Assembly: GCF_009763255.1 (NCBI RefSeq)
Contig: NZ_WSJB01000039.1
Span: 62,001 to 126,000, forward strand
DNA length: 64,000 nucleotides
Direction of reading: 5' to 3'
Source of the DNA: Bordetella sp. 02P26C-1
GTDB lineage: Bacteria > Pseudomonadota > Gammaproteobacteria > Burkholderiales > Burkholderiaceae_B
The notes beneath the pieces are model-generated. The model was not told the DNA's origin. It ran no database searches and worked only from the letters and a program-made list of their open reading frames with translations. Position 1 is the stretch's first letter; every line of letters begins with the position of its first letter. Position numbers and translations under genes: made by a program. Positions 30,579-39,624 of the stretch are shown one piece after another.

Positions 30579-31646
30579 TTAACGCTCGACGGTGCGATTC
30601 CAACGCGCGTTGAAAGCCGGGCGCGTGGCGTTGATGGCATCCCAATCCAGGATAGTGGCCGTGTCCATATAGCCCTGGAAAGTCTTAAGCGTACCCGCGT
30701 TTTGCTCGGATGCCTGAGTCTTGCGGTTCGACGGGAAGTGGCCACCGTATTCCAACGCGGCCGCTTGTGCTTCGGGGCTCAGCAGATACCGCGCGAGTTT
30801 CTGCGAGAGCTCCGGCTCGCTATTGTTGGCGATCACGCATTCGCCCACCATCAAAATGACCGAGCCCTCTTTGGGCTGAGCGTACTCCACTGGAATCTCG
30901 CGTTTTTTCAGGCGGGCGATGGCGGTGGGGGTCAGCGGGAAGATTGCGGCTTCGTCGTTCTGAATCATCTCGGCAAGCTTGGCCGAGTTGGGAATGTATT
31001 CGAGCACGTTCGGGCCGATGGTGTCAGACCACTTCTTGAAACCCGGGTCGGTATTCTTGTCATCGCCACCCACGATGCGGTTATACATCAGGAATGCATG
31101 CAGGCCAAAGGTGCTGCCGGAGGCCGATTGAAAGACGACTTTGCCCTTGTATTTGGGGTCCGCCAGGTCCATCCAGGAGGTCGGCGGCTCCCAGCCTTTT
31201 TCTTTGAAAATACGCGTGTTGTAGCCCAGCCCTGTCATGCCGATATCGATACCGGCGGCCATGCGGTCTTTCATCACGGCGGCGGGGTACAGGTCTTGGA
31301 AAACCGGGTCATCGTTCATCTGCTGGCACAGGCCCATGGTGATGGCGCGCGCCATGATGCCGTCATCCAGGAACATCACGTGCATCTGCGGATTGTCTTT
31401 GTATGCCTGAGCCTTGGCGAGTATGTCGGTGGATGTGCCCGGTACGACCACAATCTTGACGTCATTGGCTTTCTCGAACGCCGGGAAGACATGCTGCGTG
31501 AAAGCGCGTTCCATGTCGCCACCGTTCATCCCGATGTACAGGGTTTTTTGCTGGGCCTGGGCGCCCGTGGCAGACGCGGCCAGCATCAGGGCGCCAGCGA
31601 TCCACATTCCCAGTTTGGCGCGAGCGCCGTGTTTGTGCTTGCTCAT
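30579..31646 (-). CDS. PotD-type ABC transporter substrate-binding protein
   Basis: Periplasmic binding protein of 355 residues with a signal peptide (MWIAGALMLAASATGAQAQ). The mature protein resembles spermidine/putrescine and related iron/opine-type binders: TLYIGMNGGDMERAFTQHVFPAFEKAN, DVMFLDDG-like MHVMFLDDGIMARA, GIGYN-like MTGLGYNTRIFKEKGWEPPTSW, LADPKYKGKVVF. Its ATG overlaps the stop of the FAD oxidoreductase gene by 4 bp. Ligand is likely a polyamine, opine or amino-acid derivative oxidised by the co-encoded flavoproteins. Confidence 0.9.
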   Translation of the reverse strand: MSKHKHGARAKLGMWIAGALMLAASATGAQAQQKTLYIGMNGGDMERAFTQHVFPAFEKANDVKIVVVPGTSTDILAKAQAYKDNPQMHVMFLDDGIMARAITMGLCQQMNDDPVFQDLYPAAVMKDRMAAGIDIGMTGLGYNTRIFKEKGWEPPTSWMDLADPKYKGKVVFQSASGSTFGLHAFLMYNRIVGGDDKNTDPGFKKWSDTIGPNVLEYIPNSAKLAEMIQNDEAAIFPLTPTAIARLKKREIPVEYAQPKEGSVILMVGECVIANNSEPELSQKLARYLLSPEAQAAALEYGGHFPSNRKTQASEQNAGTLKTFQGYMDTATILDWDAINATRPAFNARWNRTVER

Positions 31647-32809
31647 GAGTTCTCCAGCGTGTGCTCACCTGAACATGACGACCCGGCTGCGTGAGCGGCA
31701 GGCGCGTATCGCTCGATGCGGAAGGCATCAATGGGTACGGACGTTTCACCGTCCGCCACCAGTTGGGACAAGGCCTCGCCCACGGCCGGCCCGATCTGAA
31801 AGCCGGCCCCGGAAAAGCCAAATGCGTGAAACAGGCCGGGCGTGGTGCTGCTAGGTCCAAGAACCGGATTGTGGTCCGGCATGTTGCCTTCCATCCCGGT
31901 CCAAAAACGAATGACTTGCGCTCCCCGCAAGGGCGGTAGCAACTCGGCGGCGCGCGCCAGGAGGGTGGGCAGTTCGCGGCGCGAGGGTTTGGCATAACCC
32001 TCTGAGTGCAGCGTGCCCCGTCCGCCGCCGATCACGCAGTTGCCTCGCTGGACCTGACGCGCGTAGATGCCGCCTCCCTGTATGCCGAGGCTCACGTTCA
32101 TGAAGACCGGTAGCGGCTCGGTCACCATCATGAGCGGGTGAATCACCGATTCGGGCACCGGTTCACCAAAGCGCGTTGCAATCTCGTTGCCCCACGCACC
32201 CGCGCAGTTCAAGAGATAACGTGCGTATAGCGTGTCGCCACCAGCGGTTCGAATGATGAAACGCTTGCCGTCGAATCGTGTATCCGTCACGTGTTGCTGC
32301 TCGCGCACATCCGCGCCTGCGCGCGCCGCCGCTTGTGCGAATGCCGGTGAAACCAGACGGGGATTCGCATGACCGTCATCGGGGCATAACGACCCTCCCG
32401 CGAGCCGCGGGTCGAGCCAGTCGAAGCGTCGGCGTAGCTCATCGGCTTCGATGATACGCAGGTCCATGCCCCATTCGCGTGTCCGATCGCGATAGGCGCG
32501 CAGTTGGTCCAGGTCTTCTTCGGTGCGGGCGAGCTTCAGGTGGCCGCTGCGCACATATTCGCCATCGGTGCCGATGAGCGAGTGCAGCTGCGCCCACAAC
32601 TCATGTGCGCGTGCCGTGAGGGGCATTTGTTCGAGCGGGCGCCCCTGGCGGCGCACCCCCCCATAGTTGACGCCGCTTGCGCGCGCACCGCAGGCTCCCA
32701 TGTCGAGCAAGGTAACCGGCACGCCACGATGCCGCAGGAATAGCGCTGCGCTGGCGCCAACGATGCCGCCGCCGATGATCACGACTTCTGTCTGTGCGAT
32801 GGAGCTCAT
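31643..32809 (-). CDS. FAD-dependent D-amino-acid-oxidase-like subunit (HcnC/OoxB type)
   Basis: Flavoprotein of 388 residues of the DAO family. The N-terminus MSSIAQTEVVIIGGGIVGASAALFL is the FAD dinucleotide fold; SGVNYGGVRRQGR, YLLNCAGAWGNEIA and a C-terminal GLFHAFGFSGAGFQIGPAVGE complete it. This matches the beta subunit of opine oxidases and HcnC of cyanide synthase. The ATG at 32809 overlaps the stop of the previous gene by 4 bp; the longer frame to 32956 is not credible. With the two genes upstream it forms a three-subunit dehydrogenase. Confidence 0.9.
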   Translation of the reverse strand: MSSIAQTEVVIIGGGIVGASAALFLRHRGVPVTLLDMGACGARASGVNYGGVRRQGRPLEQMPLTARAHELWAQLHSLIGTDGEYVRSGHLKLARTEEDLDQLRAYRDRTREWGMDLRIIEADELRRRFDWLDPRLAGGSLCPDDGHANPRLVSPAFAQAAARAGADVREQQHVTDTRFDGKRFIIRTAGGDTLYARYLLNCAGAWGNEIATRFGEPVPESVIHPLMMVTEPLPVFMNVSLGIQGGGIYARQVQRGNCVIGGGRGTLHSEGYAKPSRRELPTLLARAAELLPPLRGAQVIRFWTGMEGNMPDHNPVLGPSSTTPGLFHAFGFSGAGFQIGPAVGEALSQLVADGETSVPIDAFRIERYAPAAHAAGSSCSGEHTLENS

Positions 32810-34176
32810 GGCTGCGACCTTTGCGCCACGGTGAGATGAATGGGAATCGGCTTGACGGGAGGCTGACCGCGTAATCGGCCCACCGCCTGCGGTGATACTC
32901 CGAGCGCTTGCGACAGGACTTCGGCCGCGCCGGCGGCGCACATGCGGCCCTGGCACCGACCCATGCCCACGCGAGTCAACGCTTTAGCGCGATTGAGTTC
33001 GCAGGCTTGTCCGGCGCGCGCGACGTCGCGCAGTGTCCCCACTGTGATCTCCTCGCAGCGGCACAGCATCACCTCATCATCGACTTGCCAGTCGCTGGGG
33101 AATGGAAAGGCGATCTCCAGTGCATCGCGCACGCGGTTGATCCGTGCCAGTCGTCGCTCCAGTTCAGTCGCACGCGCCCCGTCGTGGGCGAGCCCCGCAT
33201 CGGCCAGTAGGGCGAGCGCGGCGCGTTCGCCCGCCAGTTCGGCTGCGTCTGCGCCAGCGATACCCGCGCCGTCGCCGGCAAGGTAGATGCCCGGTACGGA
33301 GCTGCGGCCCGCCGCGTCTCGACGAGGTAGCCAGTTGCGGTCGCGGTCATTGAACTCGAATTCGCAGCCCAACAGGCCAGCCAGCTGCGTTTCCGCGCGT
33401 AACGTCAGGCCGTAGCCGATCGCATCGCACGCGATCTCGTGGTCGCGGCCCCGGGCGTCGCGATAGCGCAAGCCATCGACGCGCGTGTCCCCGGTTACTG
33501 CCGTTGGCCGAATCCCGCTGCGCAAGGGCACGCCGTGCGCGCGCAACCATGCCATATAGCCCAGCCCACGTGCCAAAAGCGTTGGGGCTGCGAGCATGCC
33601 AGGCAAAGCGGCCAGCCGATCGCTGCTGCGCGAAGTGTCCAACACCGCGGCCACTTTGGCGCCGGCGCGCGCATACTGATAGGCCACCAGATACAGTAGC
33701 GGCCCCGTCCCGAGGAGTACGGTACGACTTCCGATGGCGCACCCTTGATACTTCAACGCGACTTGCGCGCCGCCCAGGGTGTACACGCCGGGCGTGAGCC
33801 AGCCCCGAAAGGGCAACACGCGGTCAGTGGCGCCCGTCGCCAGAATCAGGTGGCTGTATGGCACATCTCGCGATACACCTTGCTGTATCACATCGAGAAC
33901 ACCATCGTCGCCGTTCCACACGAGGCTGTCCGGCAAGTAATCGACCTGATCGCGGATACCTGCCATCGTGCGATGAATGGCGTCGGCCTTTTGATGCTCC
34001 GAGCCATAGAGCTGAGCTTTGCTGCGGGCAAAACCTTCTGGAGGTTGCCGATAGATCTGGCCGCCGGCGCGCGGAGCTTCGTCGATGATCGTGGGGCGTA
34101 GTCCTGCGGCGACCAGCGTTTGCGCGGCGCGTACGCCAGCGGGACCCGCGCCGATGATGACGGGTTTGATCGTCAT
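32806..34176 (-). CDS. FAD/NAD(P)-dependent oxidoreductase with BFD-type [2Fe-2S] domain (HcnB/OoxA type)
   Basis: A 456-residue flavoprotein. Residues ~5-35 (VIIGAGPAGVRAAQTLVAAG) form the FAD fold, LILATGATDRVLPFRGW and AVGSRTVLLGTGPLLY the NAD(P)-like fold, and IYLAGDGAGIAGADAAELAG the FAD end motif. The C-terminal ~90 residues hold a BFD-like iron-sulfur site (MLCRCEEIT ... GMGRCQGRMCAAG, four cysteines). The combination is the alpha subunit of opine oxidase or HcnB. It overlaps both neighbours by 4 bp. Confidence 0.9.
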   Translation of the reverse strand: MTIKPVIIGAGPAGVRAAQTLVAAGLRPTIIDEAPRAGGQIYRQPPEGFARSKAQLYGSEHQKADAIHRTMAGIRDQVDYLPDSLVWNGDDGVLDVIQQGVSRDVPYSHLILATGATDRVLPFRGWLTPGVYTLGGAQVALKYQGCAIGSRTVLLGTGPLLYLVAYQYARAGAKVAAVLDTSRSSDRLAALPGMLAAPTLLARGLGYMAWLRAHGVPLRSGIRPTAVTGDTRVDGLRYRDARGRDHEIACDAIGYGLTLRAETQLAGLLGCEFEFNDRDRNWLPRRDAAGRSSVPGIYLAGDGAGIAGADAAELAGERAALALLADAGLAHDGARATELERRLARINRVRDALEIAFPFPSDWQVDDEVMLCRCEEITVGTLRDVARAGQACELNRAKALTRVGMGRCQGRMCAAGAAEVLSQALGVSPQAVGRLRGQPPVKPIPIHLTVAQRSQP

Positions 34177-34484
34177 GGCGCCTCCTTTACGATGCTGCCG
34201 CCGTGCACGGTGTGCGTGATCACGCGCATGCCATTTTCCACAAAAGTCGAGCAGGCGCGTACACGGCGACCGTCTTCCAATTGCACCCAGCAGTCCTGGC
34301 AGGCGCCCATCATGCAGAACCCCGCGCGTGGTGCGCCGCCGAATTCCGAATGGCGCAAGTGCTCGCCTTGCGTAAGCATGGCAGTAAGTAGCGTGTCGCC
34401 TTCAAGCGCGGCGACCGCCTGGCCGTCGACCGTGAACGTCAGTGTCGTGCGATGCGTCTCGGCGACGCGTTTGAGTAAAGCCAC
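34173..34484 (-). CDS. (2Fe-2S)-binding small subunit (HcnA type)
   Basis: A 103-residue ferredoxin-like subunit. FCMMGACQDCWVQLEDGRRVRAC supplies the four ligands of a plant-type [2Fe-2S] cluster (C-x5-C-x2-C ... C), and the preceding AALEGDTLLTAML fits the beta-grasp fold. Size and gene order A-B-C match hcnABC. Translation starts at GTG (34484); its stop overlaps the HcnB-like ATG by 4 bp. Confidence 0.9.
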   Translation of the reverse strand: MALLKRVAETHRTTLTFTVDGQAVAALEGDTLLTAMLTQGEHLRHSEFGGAPRAGFCMMGACQDCWVQLEDGRRVRACSTFVENGMRVITHTVHGGSIVKEAP

Positions 34485-34502
34485 GATATCGGCCCCGTTT
34501 GT

Positions 34503-35306
34503 TTACTTTTGACCGACCAGCACGCGATCCAAACCGTAGACACGGTCGAGCAGCAGCATGGTGACGGCGGTGAGCGCGATGACCAACGCGGATACCGCTG
34601 CCATCATCGGATCTACCGACTCCGTGGCGTACATGTACATGCGCACGGGCAGCGTCACGGTGCTGGGCGCGGTGATGAAGACGGACATGGTCAGCTCATC
34701 GAAGCTGTTGATAAATGCCAGTAGCCAACCACCCGATACGCCGGGCAGAATCATCGGCAGCGTGACTTTGAGGAACACCGTTCGACGATTAGCGCCCAAG
34801 GATTCGGCGGCATGTTCGATCGAATGGTCCAGCCCCACCAGCGCCCCGATGATCAGGCGCATGACATACGGGGTGATAACCACGACGTGGGCAAGCACCA
34901 GCCACGCGAAACTGCCCGTTGTCCCCATCAAGGCAAATAACCTCAGCATCGCCACCCCCAGGACAAGGTGGGGAATCATCAATGGCGAGAGAAACAAGCC
35001 GTTCAATGCATCACGCCCGGGAAAGCGATAACGCGTGACGGCGATGGCGGCGGGGATTCCCAGGATCGTCGCGATGCTGGCCGATGAAAACGCGAGCCAG
35101 AGGCTGTTGCGAAAGGCCTGCATGAAGTCGGCGTGTTCAAACACGGCCTTGAACCAGCGCAGCGAAAAGGAGGTCGTGGGAATCGACAGCGTTGAGCTCG
35201 GCGTGAATGCCACCAGGCACACGATCACCAACGGCGCCAGCACAAAGGCCACTACCAGGAAATTAAACGCGAGGGCGATAGGTCCGTTCTTTTGCATCGC
35301 GTTCAC
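34503..35306 (-). CDS. PotC-type ABC transporter permease
   Basis: Inner-membrane permease of 267 residues with six predicted helices and the coupling loop EHAAESLGANRRTVFLKVTLPMILPGVSGG, the family EAA motif. It pairs with the PotB-type permease whose stop it overlaps (GTGA). The GTG at 35306 or an ATG three codons later (35297) could be the start. It lies immediately before the 2Fe-2S subunit gene (18 bp). Confidence 0.92.
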   Translation of the reverse strand: MNAMQKNGPIALAFNFLVVAFVLAPLVIVCLVAFTPSSTLSIPTTSFSLRWFKAVFEHADFMQAFRNSLWLAFSSASIATILGIPAAIAVTRYRFPGRDALNGLFLSPLMIPHLVLGVAMLRLFALMGTTGSFAWLVLAHVVVITPYVMRLIIGALVGLDHSIEHAAESLGANRRTVFLKVTLPMILPGVSGGWLLAFINSFDELTMSVFITAPSTVTLPVRMYMYATESVDPMMAAVSALVIALTAVTMLLLDRVYGLDRVLVGQK

Positions 35307-36172
35307 CCCAGGCTGCGGCGGTAGGATCGTTCCACCACGCGGTTGTAGGTCATCATGATGATGACGTTTGCGATGAGCAGTAGTACGGCGATCGCGGCGC
35401 CCAGCGGCCAGTTCAACTCCGTCAGGAACTCGTCATATACGATGGTGGCCACCATCTTCAGTCGTCGTCCCCCCAATAACGCCGGAATGGCGAAGGAGCT
35501 GGCGGACAGGCCGAAAACGATAAGGCTGCCGGAGAGTATTCCGGGCATCGCCTGGGGCAGAATGACACGCCACAGTGTCTGCGCACGCGAGGCGTTAAGC
35601 GAGTAGGCCGCTTGTTCAACGGTGGGATCGAGCTTTTGCAAAGAGGTCCACACCGGAATGACCATAAATGGCAGCATCACGTGCACCAGACCAATGATGA
35701 CGGCCGTGGGCGTGTAGAGCAACGAACCGAATCCCAGGGCGGACGACGCCGCGCCCAGCGGGCCGCTGGGGCCCAACAGCAGGCTCCAGCCAAAGGCCCG
35801 TACCACGAGGGAGATCAATAGCGGCGAAAGTACGACCAGCAGAAAAATGGAACGCCAGGGCTTGCGCATGCGCGACAAAATATACGCCTCGGGCGCACCG
35901 ATAAGCGCGCAGATGAGGGTGGTCAGGCCAGCGATCCAGAACGTGCGCCAGAATATTTCCAGAAAGTAGCCGTCGGTCAGTACCTCGATGTATTGGTCTA
36001 AGGTATAGCCGGGCTGAATACCCGTGTTGTAGTCGAACTGTGCGAACGAGAGCAGCAGCGTCAGGCCGAGAGGCGTGAGCACCAGCGTCAAGAACAGCAG
36101 TGTCAGCGGCAGCGAGGCAAGCGCGGCCGGCGGCATTCCACCGGGGCGTTGGGAGGACTGCAATGTGGTCAT
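35303..36172 (-). CDS. PotB-type ABC transporter permease
   Basis: Permease of 289 residues, first of the pair. Membrane segments begin near residue 20; the EAA loop EQAAYSLNASRAQTLWRVILPQAMPGILSG is clear. The ATG overlaps the stop of the ATPase gene by 4 bp, and the next permease overlaps its own stop, so the transporter genes are tightly coupled. Confidence 0.92.
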   Translation of the reverse strand: MTTLQSSQRPGGMPPAALASLPLTLLFLTLVLTPLGLTLLLSFAQFDYNTGIQPGYTLDQYIEVLTDGYFLEIFWRTFWIAGLTTLICALIGAPEAYILSRMRKPWRSIFLLVVLSPLLISLVVRAFGWSLLLGPSGPLGAASSALGFGSLLYTPTAVIIGLVHVMLPFMVIPVWTSLQKLDPTVEQAAYSLNASRAQTLWRVILPQAMPGILSGSLIVFGLSASSFAIPALLGGRRLKMVATIVYDEFLTELNWPLGAAIAVLLLIANVIIMMTYNRVVERSYRRSLG

Positions 36173-37230
36173 GGTTGCGCCTCATCAGTCAAGATGCGCA
36201 ATGTGTTGTCAGCCCAGTCCAGGCCCACCATATCGCCCGGTGCATGGGGCGCGCCGCCATCGTTGGGCGTGACCATGAGCAAAGGTCCGACGGGCGTATC
36301 CAGTTCGTATTGCCATTGGCTGCCCAGAAAATAACGCGTAGTCACGCGGCCATCGAGTTTGCCCTGTCCTGCAGCGACGGGCAGCAGTTTTTCCGGACGC
36401 AGCGATAGACATACCGGGTCTCCGGCGCGAAGGCCAACGTCGTCGGCGGGCACCGTTAACGGCCCCACCTGAATTCGGCTGTCGGAGCCACCCTGTGAGA
36501 CCGTGGCGGCCAACATGTTGGTCTTTCCCACAAAACGCGATATGAAATGCGTGCGGGGATGCTCGTACATGCGATAGGGCGCATCGATTTGCGTCGCGCG
36601 ACCGTCTTGCATGACGACCACACGGTCGCTGATCGACAGCGCCTCGGCCTGGTCATGCGTGACCATAATAGTCGTCGTGCCGGTACGACGCTGAATGTTG
36701 GAAAGCTCGAACTGCATCTCTTCGCGCAGCTGTGCGTCCAGATTCGATAACGGTTCATCGAGCAGCAGTACCGGCGGACGAATGACCAGAGCGCGGGCGA
36801 GCGCCACGCGCTGCCGCTGACCGCCAGAGAGCTCTCGGGGATAACGATCCCCGTATTTATCTAATTTGACGAGCGCGAGCGCTTCACGCGTGCGTTTATC
36901 CCGTTCACTACGTTCCACGCGGCGCATGGTCAGTCCGAATGCCACGTTTTCGCTGACCGTCATGTGCGGAAATAACGCATAGCTCTGGAACACGATGCCG
37001 AGGCCGCGCGTGTTGGGTTTCGCGTGTGTAATGTCACGACCGTCCAGCGTGATGCGCCCGCTCGTTACCTCGGCGAAACCCGCGATCATTTGCAATGTCG
37101 TGGTTTTGCCGCAGCCTGATGGTCCGAGCAAGGAGAGAAATTCACCTTGCTCGACCTCCAGACTCATTTCGGAGACGACGCAAAGATCGCCGTAGAACTT
37201 GGAGACTTGCTCCAAACGCAGAAATGCCAT
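36169..37230 (-). CDS. PotA-type ABC transporter ATP-binding protein
   Basis: ATPase of 353 residues. Walker A GPSGCGKTTTL, Q-loop VFQSYALFPHMTV, signature [15 protein letters not shown], Walker B VLLLDEPLSNLD, switch VTHDQAEALSISD; a C-terminal TOBE domain (VCLSLRPEKLLPVAA) is typical of the PotA/FbpC/CysA group. It heads the leftward operon of transporter, oxidoreductases, binding protein and SDR, divergent from the IclR gene with a 198 bp gap. Confidence 0.94.
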   Translation of the reverse strand: MAFLRLEQVSKFYGDLCVVSEMSLEVEQGEFLSLLGPSGCGKTTTLQMIAGFAEVTSGRITLDGRDITHAKPNTRGLGIVFQSYALFPHMTVSENVAFGLTMRRVERSERDKRTREALALVKLDKYGDRYPRELSGGQRQRVALARALVIRPPVLLLDEPLSNLDAQLREEMQFELSNIQRRTGTTTIMVTHDQAEALSISDRVVVMQDGRATQIDAPYRMYEHPRTHFISRFVGKTNMLAATVSQGGSDSRIQVGPLTVPADDVGLRAGDPVCLSLRPEKLLPVAAGQGKLDGRVTTRYFLGSQWQYELDTPVGPLLMVTPNDGGAPHAPGDMVGLDWADNTLRILTDEAQP

Positions 37231-37428
37231 ATCCGCCTCTTGTCCGCTATCGCGGTGGAAAGATCACTGGCCAATGCCGGTATCCGCAGTAGAACGAGGG
37301 CAGTGTAGAAATGCCGCTATAAAAATCTTATTAGTGTTTTTCCGTAGAAAAGAATGTTTTTTTATTTTTTTCCATGTGACAGAATTAGCGTCGTAATAAG
37401 CAGCTAATAATTCCATTGAAGGAAAGTG

Positions 37429-38268
37429 ATGGCGAAGGTGGAGAAAGAGGATTCAGCCCAGGGCCTGTTGGCCCGCGCCTTTTCGGTTTTGCGGGTACTC
37501 GCTGACGCGAATGGGGAAAGGCTGCGTCTGACGGACATTGCTGCGCGGACAAACCAGGCACCGGCTACGGCTCACCGGGTTTTGCAGGCGCTGATTCAGG
37601 AGGACATGGTCGAGCAGCCTGCCCAGGCAAAGACCTATCAGCTCAGCGTGGGGTTTTTTGCCATGGCGGCCAGCGCCGGCAATCGCCACTCGACACTGCG
37701 CGACATCTGCCGCCCGGCGCTGTTGCGTTTATCCGGAATGCTTAATGACACCATTTTCTTGTTGGTGCGCCATGGGTTTGATGCGGTGTGCCTGGACCGC
37801 ATAGATGGGCCTTTTCCCGTTCGCTCTTATACGGGCGATATCGGAGGCAAGGTCCCGCTTGGCCTGGGCCAGGCGGGGCTGATACTGCTTGCACGCCTGC
37901 ACGAGGCCGAGCGCGAAGAGATCATCCGATTCAATATTCCCCGTCTACGCGACCTGGGATTCATGGATGAAATCACCGTGCGCGTGCGGCTAAAGGAATG
38001 TCTGGATCTGGGCTATGCGCTGTCGACCGGGCCGGCACTCTATCCCGGCACAATCGGGCTGGCGGTGCCCGTGACCGATCGCAGCGGCTCGGTCGTTGCA
38101 GCGATCAGCCTGGCGGCGCCGTCGGAGCGTGTGAGCCCGGAACGCCTGCCCATGATCGTAGAACTATTGAAGAAAGAAGCGGCGCAGATTGGGTCACAGA
38201 TCAATCCGTTCGATCCCGCGCTGCGGCGGCCGAATAATTTTTTGGGGCAGGGCGGGCGTAGTGCTTGA
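37429..38268 (+). CDS. IclR-family transcriptional regulator
   Basis: A 279-residue regulator, winged helix-turn-helix in SVLRVLADANGERLRLTDIAARTNQAPATAHRVLQ (split here only for reading), followed by the IclR sensor domain (TIFLLVRHGFDAVCLDRIDG, VPLGLGQAGLILLA, GTIGLAVPVTDRSGSVVAAISLA). The ATG at 37429 is 5 nt from AAGGA; a GTG one codon upstream is possible. Divergent from the transporter/oxidase operon and probably its regulator. Its last 68 bp overlap the convergent MBL-hydrolase gene. Confidence 0.92.
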   Translation: MAKVEKEDSAQGLLARAFSVLRVLADANGERLRLTDIAARTNQAPATAHRVLQALIQEDMVEQPAQAKTYQLSVGFFAMAASAGNRHSTLRDICRPALLRLSGMLNDTIFLLVRHGFDAVCLDRIDGPFPVRSYTGDIGGKVPLGLGQAGLILLARLHEAEREEIIRFNIPRLRDLGFMDEITVRVRLKECLDLGYALSTGPALYPGTIGLAVPVTDRSGSVVAAISLAAPSERVSPERLPMIVELLKKEAAQIGSQINPFDPALRRPNNFLGQGGRSA

Positions 38269-39127
38269 GTGTTGGCGCAGGCACGTCGAACGGGCGCCGC
38301 GCCAAACGTTCAAACTCCGCTGTGTCGTGGCCGCAGCAAACGCATACCTGGCGCGCATGCGAGCGGATCAATTGACGCAAACGGTGCTGGTTATGGAGTC
38401 TGGCCCCTCGGTCCTGTTCCATCATCCACTGATAAAAACGCAGGCCAGGCGGGCAGCTCGGGCGACGTGACCGCATTTCGCTCGCATGGAAATACGCATC
38501 GCCGGCCATCAGCAGCCAGCTGTCATCCTGCAGGACGGCAATACCCGCATGGCCGAGCGTATGGCCAGGTAGCGGCAGCATGACGATCTCGGGCGGTAGC
38601 CCGTCGAGCTCTCGGACCCGTTCAAATCCAAACCAGGTTTCCCCTCGGGCCGGGGCATAGCCTTTCCAGCGCGCGCGCGAAGACCACTGCTGGGGGCGGA
38701 AACGTTGACGGTCCAGCCATGAGCTTTGACGCAGCGCCACATCTTGTTCCGTCTGCATCAAATGCACGGTGGCCGCGGGGAAATCATCGAGCCCGCCAGC
38801 ATGGTCGAAGTCCAGATGCGTCAGTACGATATGGCGCACATCTTCGGCGCGATACCCGAGTGCCTCGATCTGACGACGCGCGGTCATCGTTTCGCGCCAC
38901 TCCGGTTTGACCAGGGCCAGGAAAAATCCGCTAAGCCGGTCGCGTGGATGTTGCACGTCCTCCAGCCCCAGTCCGGTATCGATCAATACTAGATCGCCAC
39001 TATCGAGCTCGATCAACACACAATGACAACAAAGCCTGCCGCGCCAGCGCAGCCACGAGGAACGACCATCCATCAGTCTGCCGCCCGCGGGGCAGGTCGA
39101 GATGCAGTTCAAATGAATAATTTTCAC
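38201..39127 (-). CDS. MBL-fold metallo-hydrolase (AHL-lactonase-like)
   Basis: Metallo-beta-lactamase-fold hydrolase of 308 residues. The metal motif is HIVLTHLDFDHAGG (H104, D106, D108, H109), in which the usual second His is Asp, a variant found in part of the superfamily. LVLIDTGLGLED, LPGHTLGHAGIAVL (next His) and GDAYFHASE (bridging Asp) follow; a C-terminal VCCGHDTAEF gives the last His. It resembles N-acyl-homoserine-lactonase-like proteins, but substrate is unknown. Its 3' end overlaps the convergent IclR gene by 68 bp. Confidence 0.88.
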   Translation of the reverse strand: MKIIHLNCISTCPAGGRLMDGRSSWLRWRGRLCCHCVLIELDSGDLVLIDTGLGLEDVQHPRDRLSGFFLALVKPEWRETMTARRQIEALGYRAEDVRHIVLTHLDFDHAGGLDDFPAATVHLMQTEQDVALRQSSWLDRQRFRPQQWSSRARWKGYAPARGETWFGFERVRELDGLPPEIVMLPLPGHTLGHAGIAVLQDDSWLLMAGDAYFHASEMRSRRPSCPPGLRFYQWMMEQDRGARLHNQHRLRQLIRSHARQVCVCCGHDTAEFERLARRPFDVPAPTLKHYARPAPKNYSAAAARDRTD

Positions 39128-39349
39128 GTTTAAATCTCCTCTGCCTCGGCGCGCACGCGGGTGCAGGTCCAGAAACCCCGGCCGCTATCGCGTCGCTGAG
39201 TAATGACGCCGCTGATCAGGCAAGCTCCGTTCCCGGCCGGCGCACGCGTTACATCAACCCGGTGGTGTTTCGCTCTAAGACACGCTTGACATGGGTACGC
39301 TTCATGCTGCGCCTGCGGTACTGCAACGTTGCACTGTCAGGAGACTCCT

Positions 39350-39622
39350 ATGACCACATCGCGTCCCGACCCGTCCCCGATCACGCCGGCCACGCCGGAG
39401 CCCAGCACCAAGTCACAAGTCGATATCGCCGCGGATGTGCAAAAGGGGTTGGGCGATTCCAATAAACACAACGACGACACCCCATCGAAGCCGACGCGAT
39501 CCAAAGCCACCGAGTTCGACGGATCGCCCAAGCCTGAACCTGGCGATGACAATGTGTTCAAACCCACGGACGACACGCCTTCAGTACTGCCCAAGCGATC
39601 CGGTCCAAAGAACGGGGGCTGA
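39350..39622 (+). CDS. Small Pro/Asp-rich hydrophilic protein of unknown function
   Basis: A 90-residue protein, rich in Pro, Asp, Lys, Ser and Thr and lacking hydrophobic stretches, thus probably disordered. AGGAG lies 7 nt before the ATG at 39350 (the open frame begins earlier at 39329). It precedes the DUF2243 gene by 2 bp. With the similar small protein at 40408-40617 and the catalase cluster it may belong to a stress response. I do not recognise a family. Confidence 0.7.
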   Translation: MTTSRPDPSPITPATPEPSTKSQVDIAADVQKGLGDSNKHNDDTPSKPTRSKATEFDGSPKPEPGDDNVFKPTDDTPSVLPKRSGPKNGG

Positions 39623-39624
39623 AT

